This document shows, in pieces, positions 34,597-44,222 of a DNA stretch of 64,000 nt. The DNA is from Pseudocolwellia sp049933045 (GTDB taxonomy: Bacteria; Pseudomonadota; Gammaproteobacteria; Enterobacterales; Alteromonadaceae). The notes under the pieces were generated by a model that was given only the letters and a program-made list of their open reading frames with translations, searched no databases and was not told the origin of the DNA. The DNA lies in assembly GCF_049933045.1 (NCBI RefSeq), contig NZ_CP187926.1, forward strand, positions 186,001 through 250,000. Direction: 5' to 3'. The position numbers and the translations under genes are program-made. The stretch's first letter is position 1; every line of letters starts with the position of its first letter.

Positions 34597-35976
34597 ATGC
34601 AAAAATTAGCACATTACAAAAACAAGAATATTGTCGTGTTGGGCGCTGGCCTAACAGGACTTTCTTGCGTGCGCTTTTTGCAAAATAATAATATTACCTG
34701 TGCTGTTAACGATAGCCGAGAAAAGCCAACAGATTTAAGTGCTTTTAATAAAGACTTCCCTGAAGTGACTTTACACACGGGACAATGGAACGCTGAGCTG
34801 ATTAAAAATGCTGAAGTGTTAATTTTTAGTCCAGGTGTTGATCTAAATGAAGAAGTTATTCAAAGCAGTATAAATTCTGATTGTGAAGTTATCGGCGATG
34901 TAGAGCTTTATTGTCAATTAAGTAAAACACCTATTTTGGCTGTTACAGGCTCGAATGGTAAATCGACTGTTGTGTCTTTACTACATTACTTAGGTAACAA
35001 GCTAGGTTATAAAACTCAGCTTGGCGGTAATATTGGCGTACCTGTTTTAGATCTTTTAGCTGTTCATGGTTCTGACAATGAACAAGAGATTGATTGTCTT
35101 GTATTAGAGCTTTCTAGTTTTCAGCTTGAGACCTTAACAAGTATGCAAGCGATGGCTGGCAGTATTCTTAATGTGAGTGATGACCATTTGGATCGTCATA
35201 AAACACTAGAGAATTATACTGCAATTAAACAAGCTATTTACCCACAAAGTCGTGTGGTTGTTGTAAATCGTGATGATCTTGCTACTCAAGTACCTAATGA
35301 TGCAGTAAAAGAACAAATTTCTTTCGGTACTGATAAACCTGAAACAGGGCACTTTGGTATCGAAGTATTTAATGACATTGCATACCTTATGTATGGCGAC
35401 GAAAAACTCATTACATTAAATACATTACCTTTAGCGGGAATGCATAACGCATTGAATTATTTAGCTGCTTTAGCTTTAGGGGTAAATGCAGGTTGGTCGT
35501 TACCATTAATGGTGGAAGCGCTATCAGGGTTTAAAGGTTTAGAACATCGTTGTGAGCGTATTGAAAGCCAAGATGGTATTCAATGGATAAACGACTCTAA
35601 GGCTACTAATGTGGGCGCAACCTTAGCGGCTATAAAAGGTTTATCTGCTGTCGTAGGTAAAAACCAAAAGCTTATATTAATTGCTGGCGGTGAAGGCAAA
35701 GGCGCTAACTTTACGCCATTAAAAGACGTTATGGCTCAACATGTCAACGTACTTTATACGTTAGGAAAAGACGGCGATAAAATTGCTGAATTAGCTGAAA
35801 ACAGTATTAAAGTTTCATCAATAGAAGAAGCCGTTAAATTAGCGAGTGCTTCAGTTAAGCAAGGCGATATGGTTTTATTGTCTCCAGCTTGTGCAAGTAT
35901 TGATATGTTTAAGAATTTTATAGAGCGCGGACAAGCTTTTGTTAAAGCGATTCATTCAGTACAGGAGGTAAGTTAA
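34597..35976 (+). CDS. murD: UDP-N-acetylmuramoylalanine--D-glutamate ligase
   Basis: MurD adds D-glutamate to UDP-MurNAc-L-alanine. The 459-residue protein shows the N-terminal nucleotide-binding VVLGAGLTGLSCVRFL, the P-loop AVTGSNGKSTVVSLLHY, and the NDSKATNVGATLAAI motif. A 46-bp gap separates it from mraY, one of the few gaps in the cluster, and its stop overlaps the ftsW start by one base. Confidence 0.97.
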   Translation: MQKLAHYKNKNIVVLGAGLTGLSCVRFLQNNNITCAVNDSREKPTDLSAFNKDFPEVTLHTGQWNAELIKNAEVLIFSPGVDLNEEVIQSSINSDCEVIGDVELYCQLSKTPILAVTGSNGKSTVVSLLHYLGNKLGYKTQLGGNIGVPVLDLLAVHGSDNEQEIDCLVLELSSFQLETLTSMQAMAGSILNVSDDHLDRHKTLENYTAIKQAIYPQSRVVVVNRDDLATQVPNDAVKEQISFGTDKPETGHFGIEVFNDIAYLMYGDEKLITLNTLPLAGMHNALNYLAALALGVNAGWSLPLMVEALSGFKGLEHRCERIESQDGIQWINDSKATNVGATLAAIKGLSAVVGKNQKLILIAGGEGKGANFTPLKDVMAQHVNVLYTLGKDGDKIAELAENSIKVSSIEEAVKLASASVKQGDMVLLSPACASIDMFKNFIERGQAFVKAIHSVQEVS

Positions 35977-37175
35977 TGACTACCTTCACTGATAACCTTA
36001 AGTTTCCTGCGCTTCCACAGTGGTTAACTGTTAAGTCTTCAAACGTTGAAACCTTTGATCGTACTTATATTATTTTAGCTTTTGCTATGTATATGATCGG
36101 TTTAGTGATGGTAGCAAGTTCGTCGATGCCCGTTGCTGAACGCATGTTTGGAAATCCATTCCATTTCATTATTCGTCATTCTATATATATCGGTTTAAGT
36201 CTTGTTGTTGCGGGAATTGTTATGCAGATCCCTTTAGCTATATGGCATAAACACAGTACTAATTTACTTATTTTTGGCATTGTTTTACTGGTTGCTGTAC
36301 TGATTATCGGTCGCACAGTAAACGGTTCACAACGTTGGATAATGCTAGGTCCAATTACCATACAGGCTGCTGAGCCTGCAAAACTGTTTTTCTTTTGTTA
36401 TTTATCGGCTTATTTAGTACGTCGACGTAACGAAGTGATGGAAAACGTTAAAGGCTTTATTAAGCCATTAGTTGTTTTTGGTTTACTTGCTACTTTGTTG
36501 TTGTTCCAACCAGATTTAGGAACAGTGATTGTAATGTTTGTAACGACTTTTGGTTTGTTATTTTTAGCAGGCGCTAAATTATGGCAGTTCATCTCTATTG
36601 CGTTAATGGGATTAGTCTCCATATCAGCTCTGGCTTATCTTTCTCCTTATCGATGGGCGCGAGTTACTGGTTTTTTAGACCCATGGAAAGACCCATTTGG
36701 ATCTGGTTATCAGCTAACTCAATCGCTGATGGCATATGGCCGAGGTGAAATATTTGGTGAAGGTTTAGGTAATAGTATTCAAAAGCTTGAATATTTACCT
36801 GAAGCACACACAGATTTTGTAATGGCTGTTTTAGCTGAAGAGTTTGGATTTGTTGGTATTGCGGCAATTTTATTACTTAGCATGACCTTGGTTGTCAAAG
36901 CATTGCTATTAGGTAGAAATGCAGTCAATAAAGAAAAGTATTTTGAAGGTTTTTTTGCTTACGCTATTGGCATTTGGTTTAGCTTTCAAGCTGCCGTTAA
37001 TGTTGGAGCAAGCGCAGGGATCGTTCCTACAAAAGGTTTAACTATGCCGCTGATCAGTTATGGCGGTAGTTCAATGATTATTATGACCATTGCACTAGTT
37101 GTATTATTAAGAATCGACCATGAAATTAGGTTGCAGAGTATTCAAGCAACCAGTAATGGAGGTCGAAAGAAATGA
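35976..37175 (+). CDS. ftsW: Peptidoglycan glycosyltransferase FtsW
   Basis: A SEDS-family polymerase that makes septal glycan strands from lipid II together with FtsI. The 399-residue protein has about ten helices and SEDS motifs: NGSQRWIMLGP, the LLFQPDLGTVIVMF segment, the GSGYQLTQSLMAYGRGEIFGEG stretch (split) and PEAHTDFVMAVLAEEFGF with the catalytic Asp. It overlaps murD by one and murG by four bases. Confidence 0.97.
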   Translation: MTTFTDNLKFPALPQWLTVKSSNVETFDRTYIILAFAMYMIGLVMVASSSMPVAERMFGNPFHFIIRHSIYIGLSLVVAGIVMQIPLAIWHKHSTNLLIFGIVLLVAVLIIGRTVNGSQRWIMLGPITIQAAEPAKLFFFCYLSAYLVRRRNEVMENVKGFIKPLVVFGLLATLLLFQPDLGTVIVMFVTTFGLLFLAGAKLWQFISIALMGLVSISALAYLSPYRWARVTGFLDPWKDPFGSGYQLTQSLMAYGRGEIFGEGLGNSIQKLEYLPEAHTDFVMAVLAEEFGFVGIAAILLLSMTLVVKALLLGRNAVNKEKYFEGFFAYAIGIWFSFQAAVNVGASAGIVPTKGLTMPLISYGGSSMIIMTIALVVLLRIDHEIRLQSIQATSNGGRKK

Positions 37176-38338
37176 GTGATAGTAAGATTTTAAATAACGA
37201 AAACACTAATGCTGAGCAAAATAGCACAGAAGCAAGCACTACAGAACAAAGTAACAGTAAAAAACCAACCATTCTCGTGATGGCGGGTGGTACTGGTGGA
37301 CATATATTCCCAGGTATTGCGGTTGCAGACAAATTAAAATCAGTTGGGTGGAATGTCCATTGGTTAGGCACAGCTAAACGCATGGAAGCGACCATAGTTC
37401 CAGCACACGGCTACGATATATCTTTTATTAACATTGCGGGCCTACGAAATAAAAATTGGAAAGAGTGGTTAAAAACCCCTTTTAAATTGATGTTATCTGT
37501 TTATCAGTCAGCTCAAGTTATTCGTAAAGTTCAGCCAGACGTTGTGTTGGGCATGGGCGGTTATGCAAGTGCACCAGGTGGCGTTGCTGCTTGGATTATG
37601 GGAAAACCATTAGTCTTGCATGAGCAAAATGCTGTAGCTGGAATGAGTAATAGATTTTTATCAAAAATAGCGACGCGCGTATTAAGTGCTTTTCCTGGTG
37701 CTTTTGATGCAAGCATTGAACATCAGGTGATTGGTAACCCGTTAAGAAGCGACATTATTGCGATTGAAAATGTAGTACCAGAACAACCTGCAAGCAGTAA
37801 AAAAGTATTGGTTGTTGGCGGTAGCTTAGGTGCGCAAATATTGAATGTGACTGTACCGCAAGCGATGAAGCAAATAAAGCTTCAAAGTATTGATGTATGG
37901 CATCAAACAGGTAAGGGCAATCAAGAAGCTGTTTTAGAAAGCTATCAAGAATATGGCTTACCTGAAGAGAAAGTAAAAGTTACCGAATTTATTGATGATA
38001 TGGCAGAAGCATATAAATGGGCTGATGTCGTTATTTGTCGAGCAGGCGCACTTACTGTTTCTGAATTAGCGATGGCTGCTAAACCTGCGGTATTTGTTCC
38101 ATTACCTCATGCTGTTGATGATCATCAAACTAAAAATGCTATGTATCTCGTGGAACGTGGAGCAGCAAAGCTGATCCCACAAGCTGAATTCAACGGAACA
38201 ACATTAGCACAAATGTTAAATACACTTTTTATATCAGATACCGTAGTACAAAAAATGGCAAAAGCTGCACACGATGCGGCACATGCTGATGCTACAGGAA
38301 ACGTAGCTGGGATCTGTATAGAGTTGGCGAAAAAATGA
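37172..38338 (+). CDS. murG: UDP-GlcNAc:lipid I N-acetylglucosamine transferase
   Basis: MurG makes lipid II at the cytoplasmic face of the membrane. The first G-loop is MAGGTGGHIFPGIAVA, the second VVGGSLGAQILN, and the sugar-nucleotide site is VICRAGALTVSELA. At 388 residues it is about 30 longer than E. coli MurG because of an N-terminal low-complexity tail rich in Asn, Glu, Ser and Thr before the catalytic fold begins near residue 32. The ATG overlaps the ftsW stop, which supports the long start. Confidence 0.96.
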   Translation: MSDSKILNNENTNAEQNSTEASTTEQSNSKKPTILVMAGGTGGHIFPGIAVADKLKSVGWNVHWLGTAKRMEATIVPAHGYDISFINIAGLRNKNWKEWLKTPFKLMLSVYQSAQVIRKVQPDVVLGMGGYASAPGGVAAWIMGKPLVLHEQNAVAGMSNRFLSKIATRVLSAFPGAFDASIEHQVIGNPLRSDIIAIENVVPEQPASSKKVLVVGGSLGAQILNVTVPQAMKQIKLQSIDVWHQTGKGNQEAVLESYQEYGLPEEKVKVTEFIDDMAEAYKWADVVICRAGALTVSELAMAAKPAVFVPLPHAVDDHQTKNAMYLVERGAAKLIPQAEFNGTTLAQMLNTLFISDTVVQKMAKAAHDAAHADATGNVAGICIELAKK

Positions 38339-39804
38339 GTAAGAAAATGACAAATAATCAATCAAACCAACCTTCAAATACTGTCGGTATGAGAACACCT
38401 GAAATGAGACGAGTGAAACGTATTCATTTTGTTGGTATCGGCGGCGCTGGTATGGGTGGCATAGCAGAAGTATTACTTAATGAAGGCTATGAAATAACAG
38501 GTTCTGATATTGGTGAAAACCAAGTGGTTAAGCGTTTAACTAATTTAGGCGCAAAAATTGTTATAGGTCATCACAAAGACAATATTAAAGACGCTAGCGT
38601 TATCGTGGTTTCAACGGCTATTGATGCAACTAATCCAGAGATTGAGCATGCATTAGCTTTACGTATTCCTGTTGTACGTCGTGCTGAAATGTTAGCTGAG
38701 CTTATGCGTTTTAGACATGGTATTGCTATTGCGGGTACTCATGGAAAAACCACAACAACAAGTTTAATTGCAAGTGTATTTGGTGAAGCTAAGCTTGACC
38801 CTACATTTGTTATCGGTGGTTTGTTAAATAGTGCAGGTACTAATGCACAATTAGGAAGCAGTCGTTATTTAATTGCTGAAGCTGATGAAAGTGATGCTTC
38901 ATTTTTACATTTGCAGCCTATGGTTGCTGTGATCACCAATATTGATGAAGATCATATGGAAACTTATCAAGGTGACTTTGAAAAACTTAAAGACACCTAC
39001 ATTGAGTTTCTTCATAACTTACCTTTTTATGGTCTTGCTGTTGTGTGTATTGACAATCCAGTTGTTCGTGAGCTTTTACCAAGAATTGGTCGCCAAGTGA
39101 TCACTTATGGTTTTTCAGAAGATGCAGATGTACAAGCAACTGACTTTAAGCAAATCAATGGAAAAAGCTACTTTAGCGTGAAACGTGAAGGTAAAGAATT
39201 AATGCAGCTAAGCGTTAATCTACCTGGCGAACACAATGTATTAAATGCATTAGCAAGTATTGCTGTGGCAACAGATGAAAATGTTGAAGATGCTGCGATT
39301 AAATCAGCATTGGAAAAATTTGCTGGCATTGGTAGACGTTTTGAACAACTTGCTGAGTTAAAAACAGATAAAGGCGAGATGGTCTTAGTCGATGACTACG
39401 GACATCATCCTAGAGAAGTACAAGTAACTATTAAAGCTATGCGTAATGGCTGGCCTGAAAAACGTTTAGTTATGGTGTTTCAACCACATAGATATTCTAG
39501 AACTCGTGATTTATACGAAGATTTTGTTGAAGTGTTATCAGAAGTTGACTGTTTGTATTTACTTGATGTTTACGCAGCAGGTGAAGCTCCCGTTCCAAGT
39601 GCAGACAGTAAAAGCTTAGCAAGAAGTATTAGACAACGTGGCCAAGTTGAACCTATTTATGTAAGCGATGTAAGTAAATTAGACGAATTATTACAAAGTC
39701 AACTGCAAGATGGCGACATGGTTATTACGCAAGGCGCAGGTAACATTGGTGCTGTAGCTAAAAGTTTAGCTTCAAGTGTTTTGTTAGGAGCATCTAACAA
39801 ATGA
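38335..39804 (+). CDS. murC: UDP-N-acetylmuramate--L-alanine ligase
   Basis: MurC adds the first stem-peptide residue, L-alanine. The 489-residue protein has VGIGGAGMGGIAEVL (UDP binding), the P-loop AGTHGKTTTTSLI and the DDYGHHPREV motif. The N terminus carries an Asn/Gln-rich polar stretch of about 20 residues. It overlaps murG and ddlB by four bases each, so the start codon is well supported by the coupling pattern. Confidence 0.97.
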   Translation: MSKKMTNNQSNQPSNTVGMRTPEMRRVKRIHFVGIGGAGMGGIAEVLLNEGYEITGSDIGENQVVKRLTNLGAKIVIGHHKDNIKDASVIVVSTAIDATNPEIEHALALRIPVVRRAEMLAELMRFRHGIAIAGTHGKTTTTSLIASVFGEAKLDPTFVIGGLLNSAGTNAQLGSSRYLIAEADESDASFLHLQPMVAVITNIDEDHMETYQGDFEKLKDTYIEFLHNLPFYGLAVVCIDNPVVRELLPRIGRQVITYGFSEDADVQATDFKQINGKSYFSVKREGKELMQLSVNLPGEHNVLNALASIAVATDENVEDAAIKSALEKFAGIGRRFEQLAELKTDKGEMVLVDDYGHHPREVQVTIKAMRNGWPEKRLVMVFQPHRYSRTRDLYEDFVEVLSEVDCLYLLDVYAAGEAPVPSADSKSLARSIRQRGQVEPIYVSDVSKLDELLQSQLQDGDMVITQGAGNIGAVAKSLASSVLLGASNK

Positions 39805-40727
39805 GTAAAGCGTTAAAAGAACAAAAAATTGCCGTGTTATACGGTGGTAATTCAGCAGAAAGAGAAGTGTCGTTACGATCAGGTCATGCGATTTTTAATG
39901 CACTTGTATCTTCAGGTTTCAATGCTGAATTAATCGATACTAAAGGTTTTTGCTTAAGCGAGCTTACCAGTAAGAATATCGACAGAGTATTTATCGCATT
40001 ACATGGCCGTGGCGGCGAAGACGGTTGCCTACAAGGCGCTTTGGAATATATGAATATTCCTTACACAGGCTCTGATGTTTTAGGCTCAGCGCTTTCAATG
40101 GATAAAATTAGAAGCAAGCAAGTATTTCAAGCAGTAAATATTCCAACAGCTCCATTTTGTATAGCCGTTAAAAGTACTTATGAAGCAGCAGATGCTACAA
40201 AAATGATGAGTGAGCTTGGTCATAAAGTTATGGTTAAACCTGCTAACGAAGGTTCAAGCATAGGTATGGCTATGGCGAGTAATGCTGAACAGTTACATGA
40301 TGCCTTAACAAGTGCGTTTGAATATGACGAAGATGTATTAGTAGAAGCTTGGATCACAGGTCCAGAATATACCGTAGCTATTTTAGGTAACGAAGCGCTT
40401 CCAGCTATACACATGGAAACGCCAAATGAGTTCTACGATTACCAAGCTAAATATCAATCTACAACAACCCAATATCATTGTCCGTGTGGTTTACCTGCAG
40501 AGAATGAACAGCAACTTCAAGCGATAGCATTAAGTGCGTTTAAAGCTACAGGTGCAAAAGGTTGGGGTCGTGTTGATGTTATGCGTAGTGAAGTGAATGG
40601 CTGGCAAGTATTAGAAGTTAATACCGTACCAGGAATGACAGAAACATCTTTAGTACCAAAAGCAGCAAAAGAATATGGCTTAAGTTTTAATGAGCTTGTA
40701 TCTAAAGTATTAGAGATAAGCCTTTAA
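39801..40727 (+). CDS. ddlB: D-alanine--D-alanine ligase B
   Basis: DdlB makes the D-Ala-D-Ala dipeptide used by MurF. The 308 residues (E. coli 306) have the ATP-grasp layout with YGGNSAEREVSLRSG at the N terminus, HGRGGEDGCLQGALE, the serine loop PANEGSSIGMAMA, and the metal/substrate motif EVNTVPGMTETSLVPKAA. Standard position between murC and ftsQ. Confidence 0.97.
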   Translation: MSKALKEQKIAVLYGGNSAEREVSLRSGHAIFNALVSSGFNAELIDTKGFCLSELTSKNIDRVFIALHGRGGEDGCLQGALEYMNIPYTGSDVLGSALSMDKIRSKQVFQAVNIPTAPFCIAVKSTYEAADATKMMSELGHKVMVKPANEGSSIGMAMASNAEQLHDALTSAFEYDEDVLVEAWITGPEYTVAILGNEALPAIHMETPNEFYDYQAKYQSTTTQYHCPCGLPAENEQQLQAIALSAFKATGAKGWGRVDVMRSEVNGWQVLEVNTVPGMTETSLVPKAAKEYGLSFNELVSKVLEISL

Positions 40728-40782
40728 GGCTGAATATATGGCATGTAGCCATTGATAATTGATTAAAAGATAAAACAAGCAT

Positions 40783-41538
40783 ATGGCAACAACGACTACA
40801 GAAACTAAATTAAAAATAAACCTGAGCTTTTGGGCGGGTGTTATATTTTTTGCTGTAGTTATCGGCTCAATAGCTGCATTTGGCATGTTCTTAAATGACA
40901 AGTTATCTGAAGATGAATCAGCACCTGTAACATCTTTAGTGATCAGTGGTGAAATGGCTTACACCACTAAAAATGATATTGAAGCAGCGATTGAACATAT
41001 TAACTTTGGTAATTTTTTTAAAGTTGATGTGAATAACGTACAAAAAATGGTGAAAACATTACCTTGGGTTTATTCAGTATCGGTAAGAAAACAGTGGCCG
41101 AATGAATTAAAAATCTATGTTGTAGATCAATCTCCGATTGCTCAGTGGAATGGAGATGCTTACATCAATGTATATGGTGATGTTTTTCAAACAGGTACAG
41201 ATAACTTAACGACAGGTTTACCTGAGTTTTTTGGACCTGAAGGTACCGAAGATATAGCACTTAAAAACTACACTAACTTAAATGAGTTACTTGATTTTGG
41301 TGGTTTTAATATCTCAGAACTTGTACTAACCGAGCGATACGCATGGCAACTAACATTGAAAAATGGCGTGATGTTGAATTTAGGTAGAGAAAATAGGGTA
41401 GAGCGCATACAACGTTTTATGGATGCTTACCCACATATTGAATTAAAAGAAGATGTACAAATTAATTATGTAGATCTTAGATACGACACCGGCTTTGCAG
41501 TTGGGTTTAAATCCATTGATACGAATGAAAGAGTTTAA
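40783..41538 (+). CDS. ftsQ: Cell division protein FtsQ
   Basis: A 251-residue bitopic protein: one transmembrane helix (about residues 16-36), a periplasmic POTRA domain (from VTSLVISGEMAYTTKNDIEA) and a beta domain with WPNELKIYVVDQSPIAQW. FtsQ recruits FtsB/L and the later divisome. It begins 55 bp after ddlB; ftsA begins 6 bp after its stop. Confidence 0.95.
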   Translation: MATTTTETKLKINLSFWAGVIFFAVVIGSIAAFGMFLNDKLSEDESAPVTSLVISGEMAYTTKNDIEAAIEHINFGNFFKVDVNNVQKMVKTLPWVYSVSVRKQWPNELKIYVVDQSPIAQWNGDAYINVYGDVFQTGTDNLTTGLPEFFGPEGTEDIALKNYTNLNELLDFGGFNISELVLTERYAWQLTLKNGVMLNLGRENRVERIQRFMDAYPHIELKEDVQINYVDLRYDTGFAVGFKSIDTNERV

Positions 41539-41544
41539 CTTTAG

Positions 41545-42789
41545 ATGTCTAAAATAATTGATCGAAATTTAGTAGTAGGACTAGACATAGGTACTTCAAA
41601 AATATCTGTGGCTGTGGGTGAAATAACACCTGACAAAAAGTTAAGCATTATAGGTGTTGGTAATCAACCTGCTCGTGGTATGGACAAAGGTGGCGTTAAC
41701 GATTTAAACCTTGTAATTCAATCTATTCAGCGTGCAGTTAATGAAGCTGAATTAATGGCTGACTGCAACATTACCTCCGTTTACTTGGGTATATCTGGTA
41801 AGCATATCAGCTGTCAGAATGAGCAAGGTATGGTACCAATCACTGATAACGAAGTGATTCAAGAAGATGTTGATAACGTAATTCATACAGCGCGTTCTGT
41901 ACCTATTTCAGCAGAACGAAGAATGCTGCATGTATTGCCACAAGAATACAGTATTGATTGCCAAGACGGTATAAAAAGCCCTATTGGTATGTCTGGCGTA
42001 AGAATGGAAGCAAAAGTTCATATTGTGACCTGCGCCAACGACATGGCTAAAAACATAGTTAAGTGTGTTGAACGTTGTGATTTAAAAGCAGACCAACTTA
42101 TTTTCTCTGCATTGGCATCAAGTTATTCAGTACTTACCGAAGATGAAAAAGAGCTAGGCATATGCGTAGTGGATATCGGTGCAGGCACTATCGATATAGC
42201 AATCTTTACTGGTGGTGCTTTACGTCATACAGCGGTAATTCCAGTAGCGGGTAATCAAGTAACAAGTGATATTGCAAAAATATTTAGAACACCATTAAGC
42301 CATGCTGAAGACATTAAAGTGCAATACGCTTGTGCTTTAAGACAAATGGTTAGCATGGAAGAGAATATTGAAGTACCTAGTGTGGGTGGTAGAGCTGCGC
42401 GTTCGATGTCAAGACATACATTGGCTGAAGTAGTAGAACCTAGGTATCAAGAGCTATTTGAACTGATTCAAGAAGAAGTTCGAGAAGCAGGATTAGAAGA
42501 TCAAATTGCTGCTGGTTATGTATTAACGGGCGGAACTTCCAAAATGGAAGGTGTTGTTGAGTTTGCAGAAGAAGTGTTTCAAATGCCAGTAAGAGTGGCT
42601 ACACCTCAAGACGTATCTGGCTTACATCAATATGTTAATGATCCAACTTATGCAACAGTTGTTGGCTTATTACATTATGGGATGAAAGCAAGCGAGCAAC
42701 AAAGTAGTGAAATTAAAACAAGTGATGGTGTTAGATCTTTAAGTAAATTAGGAGCTCGACTTGTCGCTTGGTTTAAAGGTGAGTTTTAG
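41545..42789 (+). CDS. ftsA: Cell division protein FtsA
   Basis: An actin-fold ATPase that anchors FtsZ filaments to the membrane. The 414-residue protein has phosphate-1 GLDIGTSKISVAVGE, the 1C subdomain, phosphate-2 VVDIGAGTIDIAIF and the adenosine motif VLTGGTSKMEGV. The C-terminal amphipathic membrane-targeting helix is visible as LGARLVAWFKGEF. ftsZ follows after 132 bp, a long gap compared with the rest of the cluster and a likely place for extra ftsZ promoters. Confidence 0.97.
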   Translation: MSKIIDRNLVVGLDIGTSKISVAVGEITPDKKLSIIGVGNQPARGMDKGGVNDLNLVIQSIQRAVNEAELMADCNITSVYLGISGKHISCQNEQGMVPITDNEVIQEDVDNVIHTARSVPISAERRMLHVLPQEYSIDCQDGIKSPIGMSGVRMEAKVHIVTCANDMAKNIVKCVERCDLKADQLIFSALASSYSVLTEDEKELGICVVDIGAGTIDIAIFTGGALRHTAVIPVAGNQVTSDIAKIFRTPLSHAEDIKVQYACALRQMVSMEENIEVPSVGGRAARSMSRHTLAEVVEPRYQELFELIQEEVREAGLEDQIAAGYVLTGGTSKMEGVVEFAEEVFQMPVRVATPQDVSGLHQYVNDPTYATVVGLLHYGMKASEQQSSEIKTSDGVRSLSKLGARLVAWFKGEF

Positions 42790-42921
42790 AAAAACAGTGT
42801 GAAATGTAAATAAAGTGTAAGAAAATTGTAATAAAACAAAATTTAGCTTTATGTATTTAATAAATCTAAATAAAATATCGTTTTGGTGGAACAAAACATT
42901 ATATAAATCGGAGAATAAAAA

Positions 42922-44085
42922 ATGTTTGAATTAATGGAAGATCACAACTCAGAAGCGGTTATAAAAGTAATAGGTGTTGGTGGCGGTGGCGGCAACGCTG
43001 TTGAGCATATGGTATGCCAAACTATTGAAGGTGTAGAATTTATAACAGCAAACACAGATTCACAAGCACTTCGTAATTCATCGGCTAACGTAACTTTACA
43101 GTTAGGTGGCGATGTTACTAAAGGCTTAGGTGCTGGTGCGAATCCTGAAATAGGTCGTAGAAGTGCTGAAGAAGATAGAGAAACTATCAAAGAAACCTTA
43201 AAAGGTGCTGACATGATCTTTATCGCTGCTGGTATGGGCGGTGGTACAGGTACTGGTGCAGCTCCTGTTGTTGCAGAAATTGCTAAAGAAATGGGAATTT
43301 TAACCGTTGCTGTAGTAACTAAACCTTTCCCGTTTGAAGGTAAAAAGCGTATGAATTACGCAGATCAAGGTATCGAGTTTTTAACTAAAAATGTTGATTC
43401 ATTGATTACTATTCCAAATGAAAAATTATTGAAAGTATTAGGTCCAGGGACAAGTTTACTTGACGCTTTTAAAGCAGCAAACAATGTTTTACTTGGCGCA
43501 GTTCAAGGTATTGCGGAACTTATTACACGTCCAGGACTCATAAACGTGGATTTCGCCGATGTTAGAACGGTAATGTCTGAAATGGGAACGGCAATGATGG
43601 GGTCTGGTACTGCATCAGGTCCAGATCGTGCTGAAGAAGCTGCAGAAGCTGCAATTTCAAGCCCGCTTTTAGAAGACGTAGATTTAGCTGGTGCTCGTGG
43701 TATTTTAGTTAACATCACAGCAGGCATGGATATCAGCATAGATGAGTTCGAAACAGTGGGTAACGCTGTTAAAGCATTTGCATCTGAAAATGCAACAGTT
43801 GTTGTTGGTGCGGTTATTGACCCTGAAATGACAGATGAACTTCGTGTAACTGTAGTTGCTACAGGTATTGGCGCAGAACGTAAGCCTGATATCACGCTTG
43901 TTAATCCTGCTCCACAAGTTGAACAACAAGTTGTTGGTGGTGATTATGTACCAAGCCCACAAATTGATTTGAACTCAGCGAGTGTTGCAATGCCAGAAAG
44001 CAATGCACAAATACAAAAGGTTGCTGCTACTGATTTAGATAACTATTTAGATATCCCTGCTTTCTTACGTAAACAAGCAGACTAA
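42922..44085 (+). CDS. ftsZ: Cell division protein FtsZ
   Basis: The tubulin-like GTPase forming the Z-ring. The 387 residues include the GTP-binding GVGGGGGNAVEHM and the tubulin signature GGGTGTGAAPVVAEIA, the T7 catalytic loop NVDFADVRTVMSEMG, a short variable linker, and the conserved C-terminal peptide LDIPAFLRKQAD that binds FtsA and ZipA. A CGGAG ribosome-binding site 9 bases upstream fits the high expression expected. Confidence 0.98.
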   Translation: MFELMEDHNSEAVIKVIGVGGGGGNAVEHMVCQTIEGVEFITANTDSQALRNSSANVTLQLGGDVTKGLGAGANPEIGRRSAEEDRETIKETLKGADMIFIAAGMGGGTGTGAAPVVAEIAKEMGILTVAVVTKPFPFEGKKRMNYADQGIEFLTKNVDSLITIPNEKLLKVLGPGTSLLDAFKAANNVLLGAVQGIAELITRPGLINVDFADVRTVMSEMGTAMMGSGTASGPDRAEEAAEAAISSPLLEDVDLAGARGILVNITAGMDISIDEFETVGNAVKAFASENATVVVGAVIDPEMTDELRVTVVATGIGAERKPDITLVNPAPQVEQQVVGGDYVPSPQIDLNSASVAMPESNAQIQKVAATDLDNYLDIPAFLRKQAD

Positions 44086-44119
44086 ATAATTAACTGAATG
44101 CATTATAAAACAGCAGATT

Positions 44120-44169
44120 TTGATTATATCGAGTGATTTTGATATACTACGCGACCGCTAAATTTAGCG
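44120..44169 (+). promoter_or_regulatory. lpxC promoter with a palindrome at the start site
   Basis: TTGATT (44120-44125), a 17-bp spacer and TATACT (44143-44148) form a good sigma-70 promoter in the ftsZ-lpxC gap. A perfect 14-bp palindrome CGCTAAATTTAGCG (44156-44169) lies right at or after the expected start site (about 44155), a possible operator. Confidence 0.72.
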
Positions 44170-44222
44170 ATTCGTTATCTTTTTATATTAAAAATTTACA
44201 AGCAAATGGTTAAAGGCTATTT

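Noticed and set aside
43503..43962. Long minus-strand frames inside ftsZ (and similar ones inside cysN, the SLC13 gene, secA and others)
   Set aside because: They are antisense shadows of strongly conserved genes, with low-complexity Ser/Thr/Ile/Asn composition and no ribosome-binding sites.
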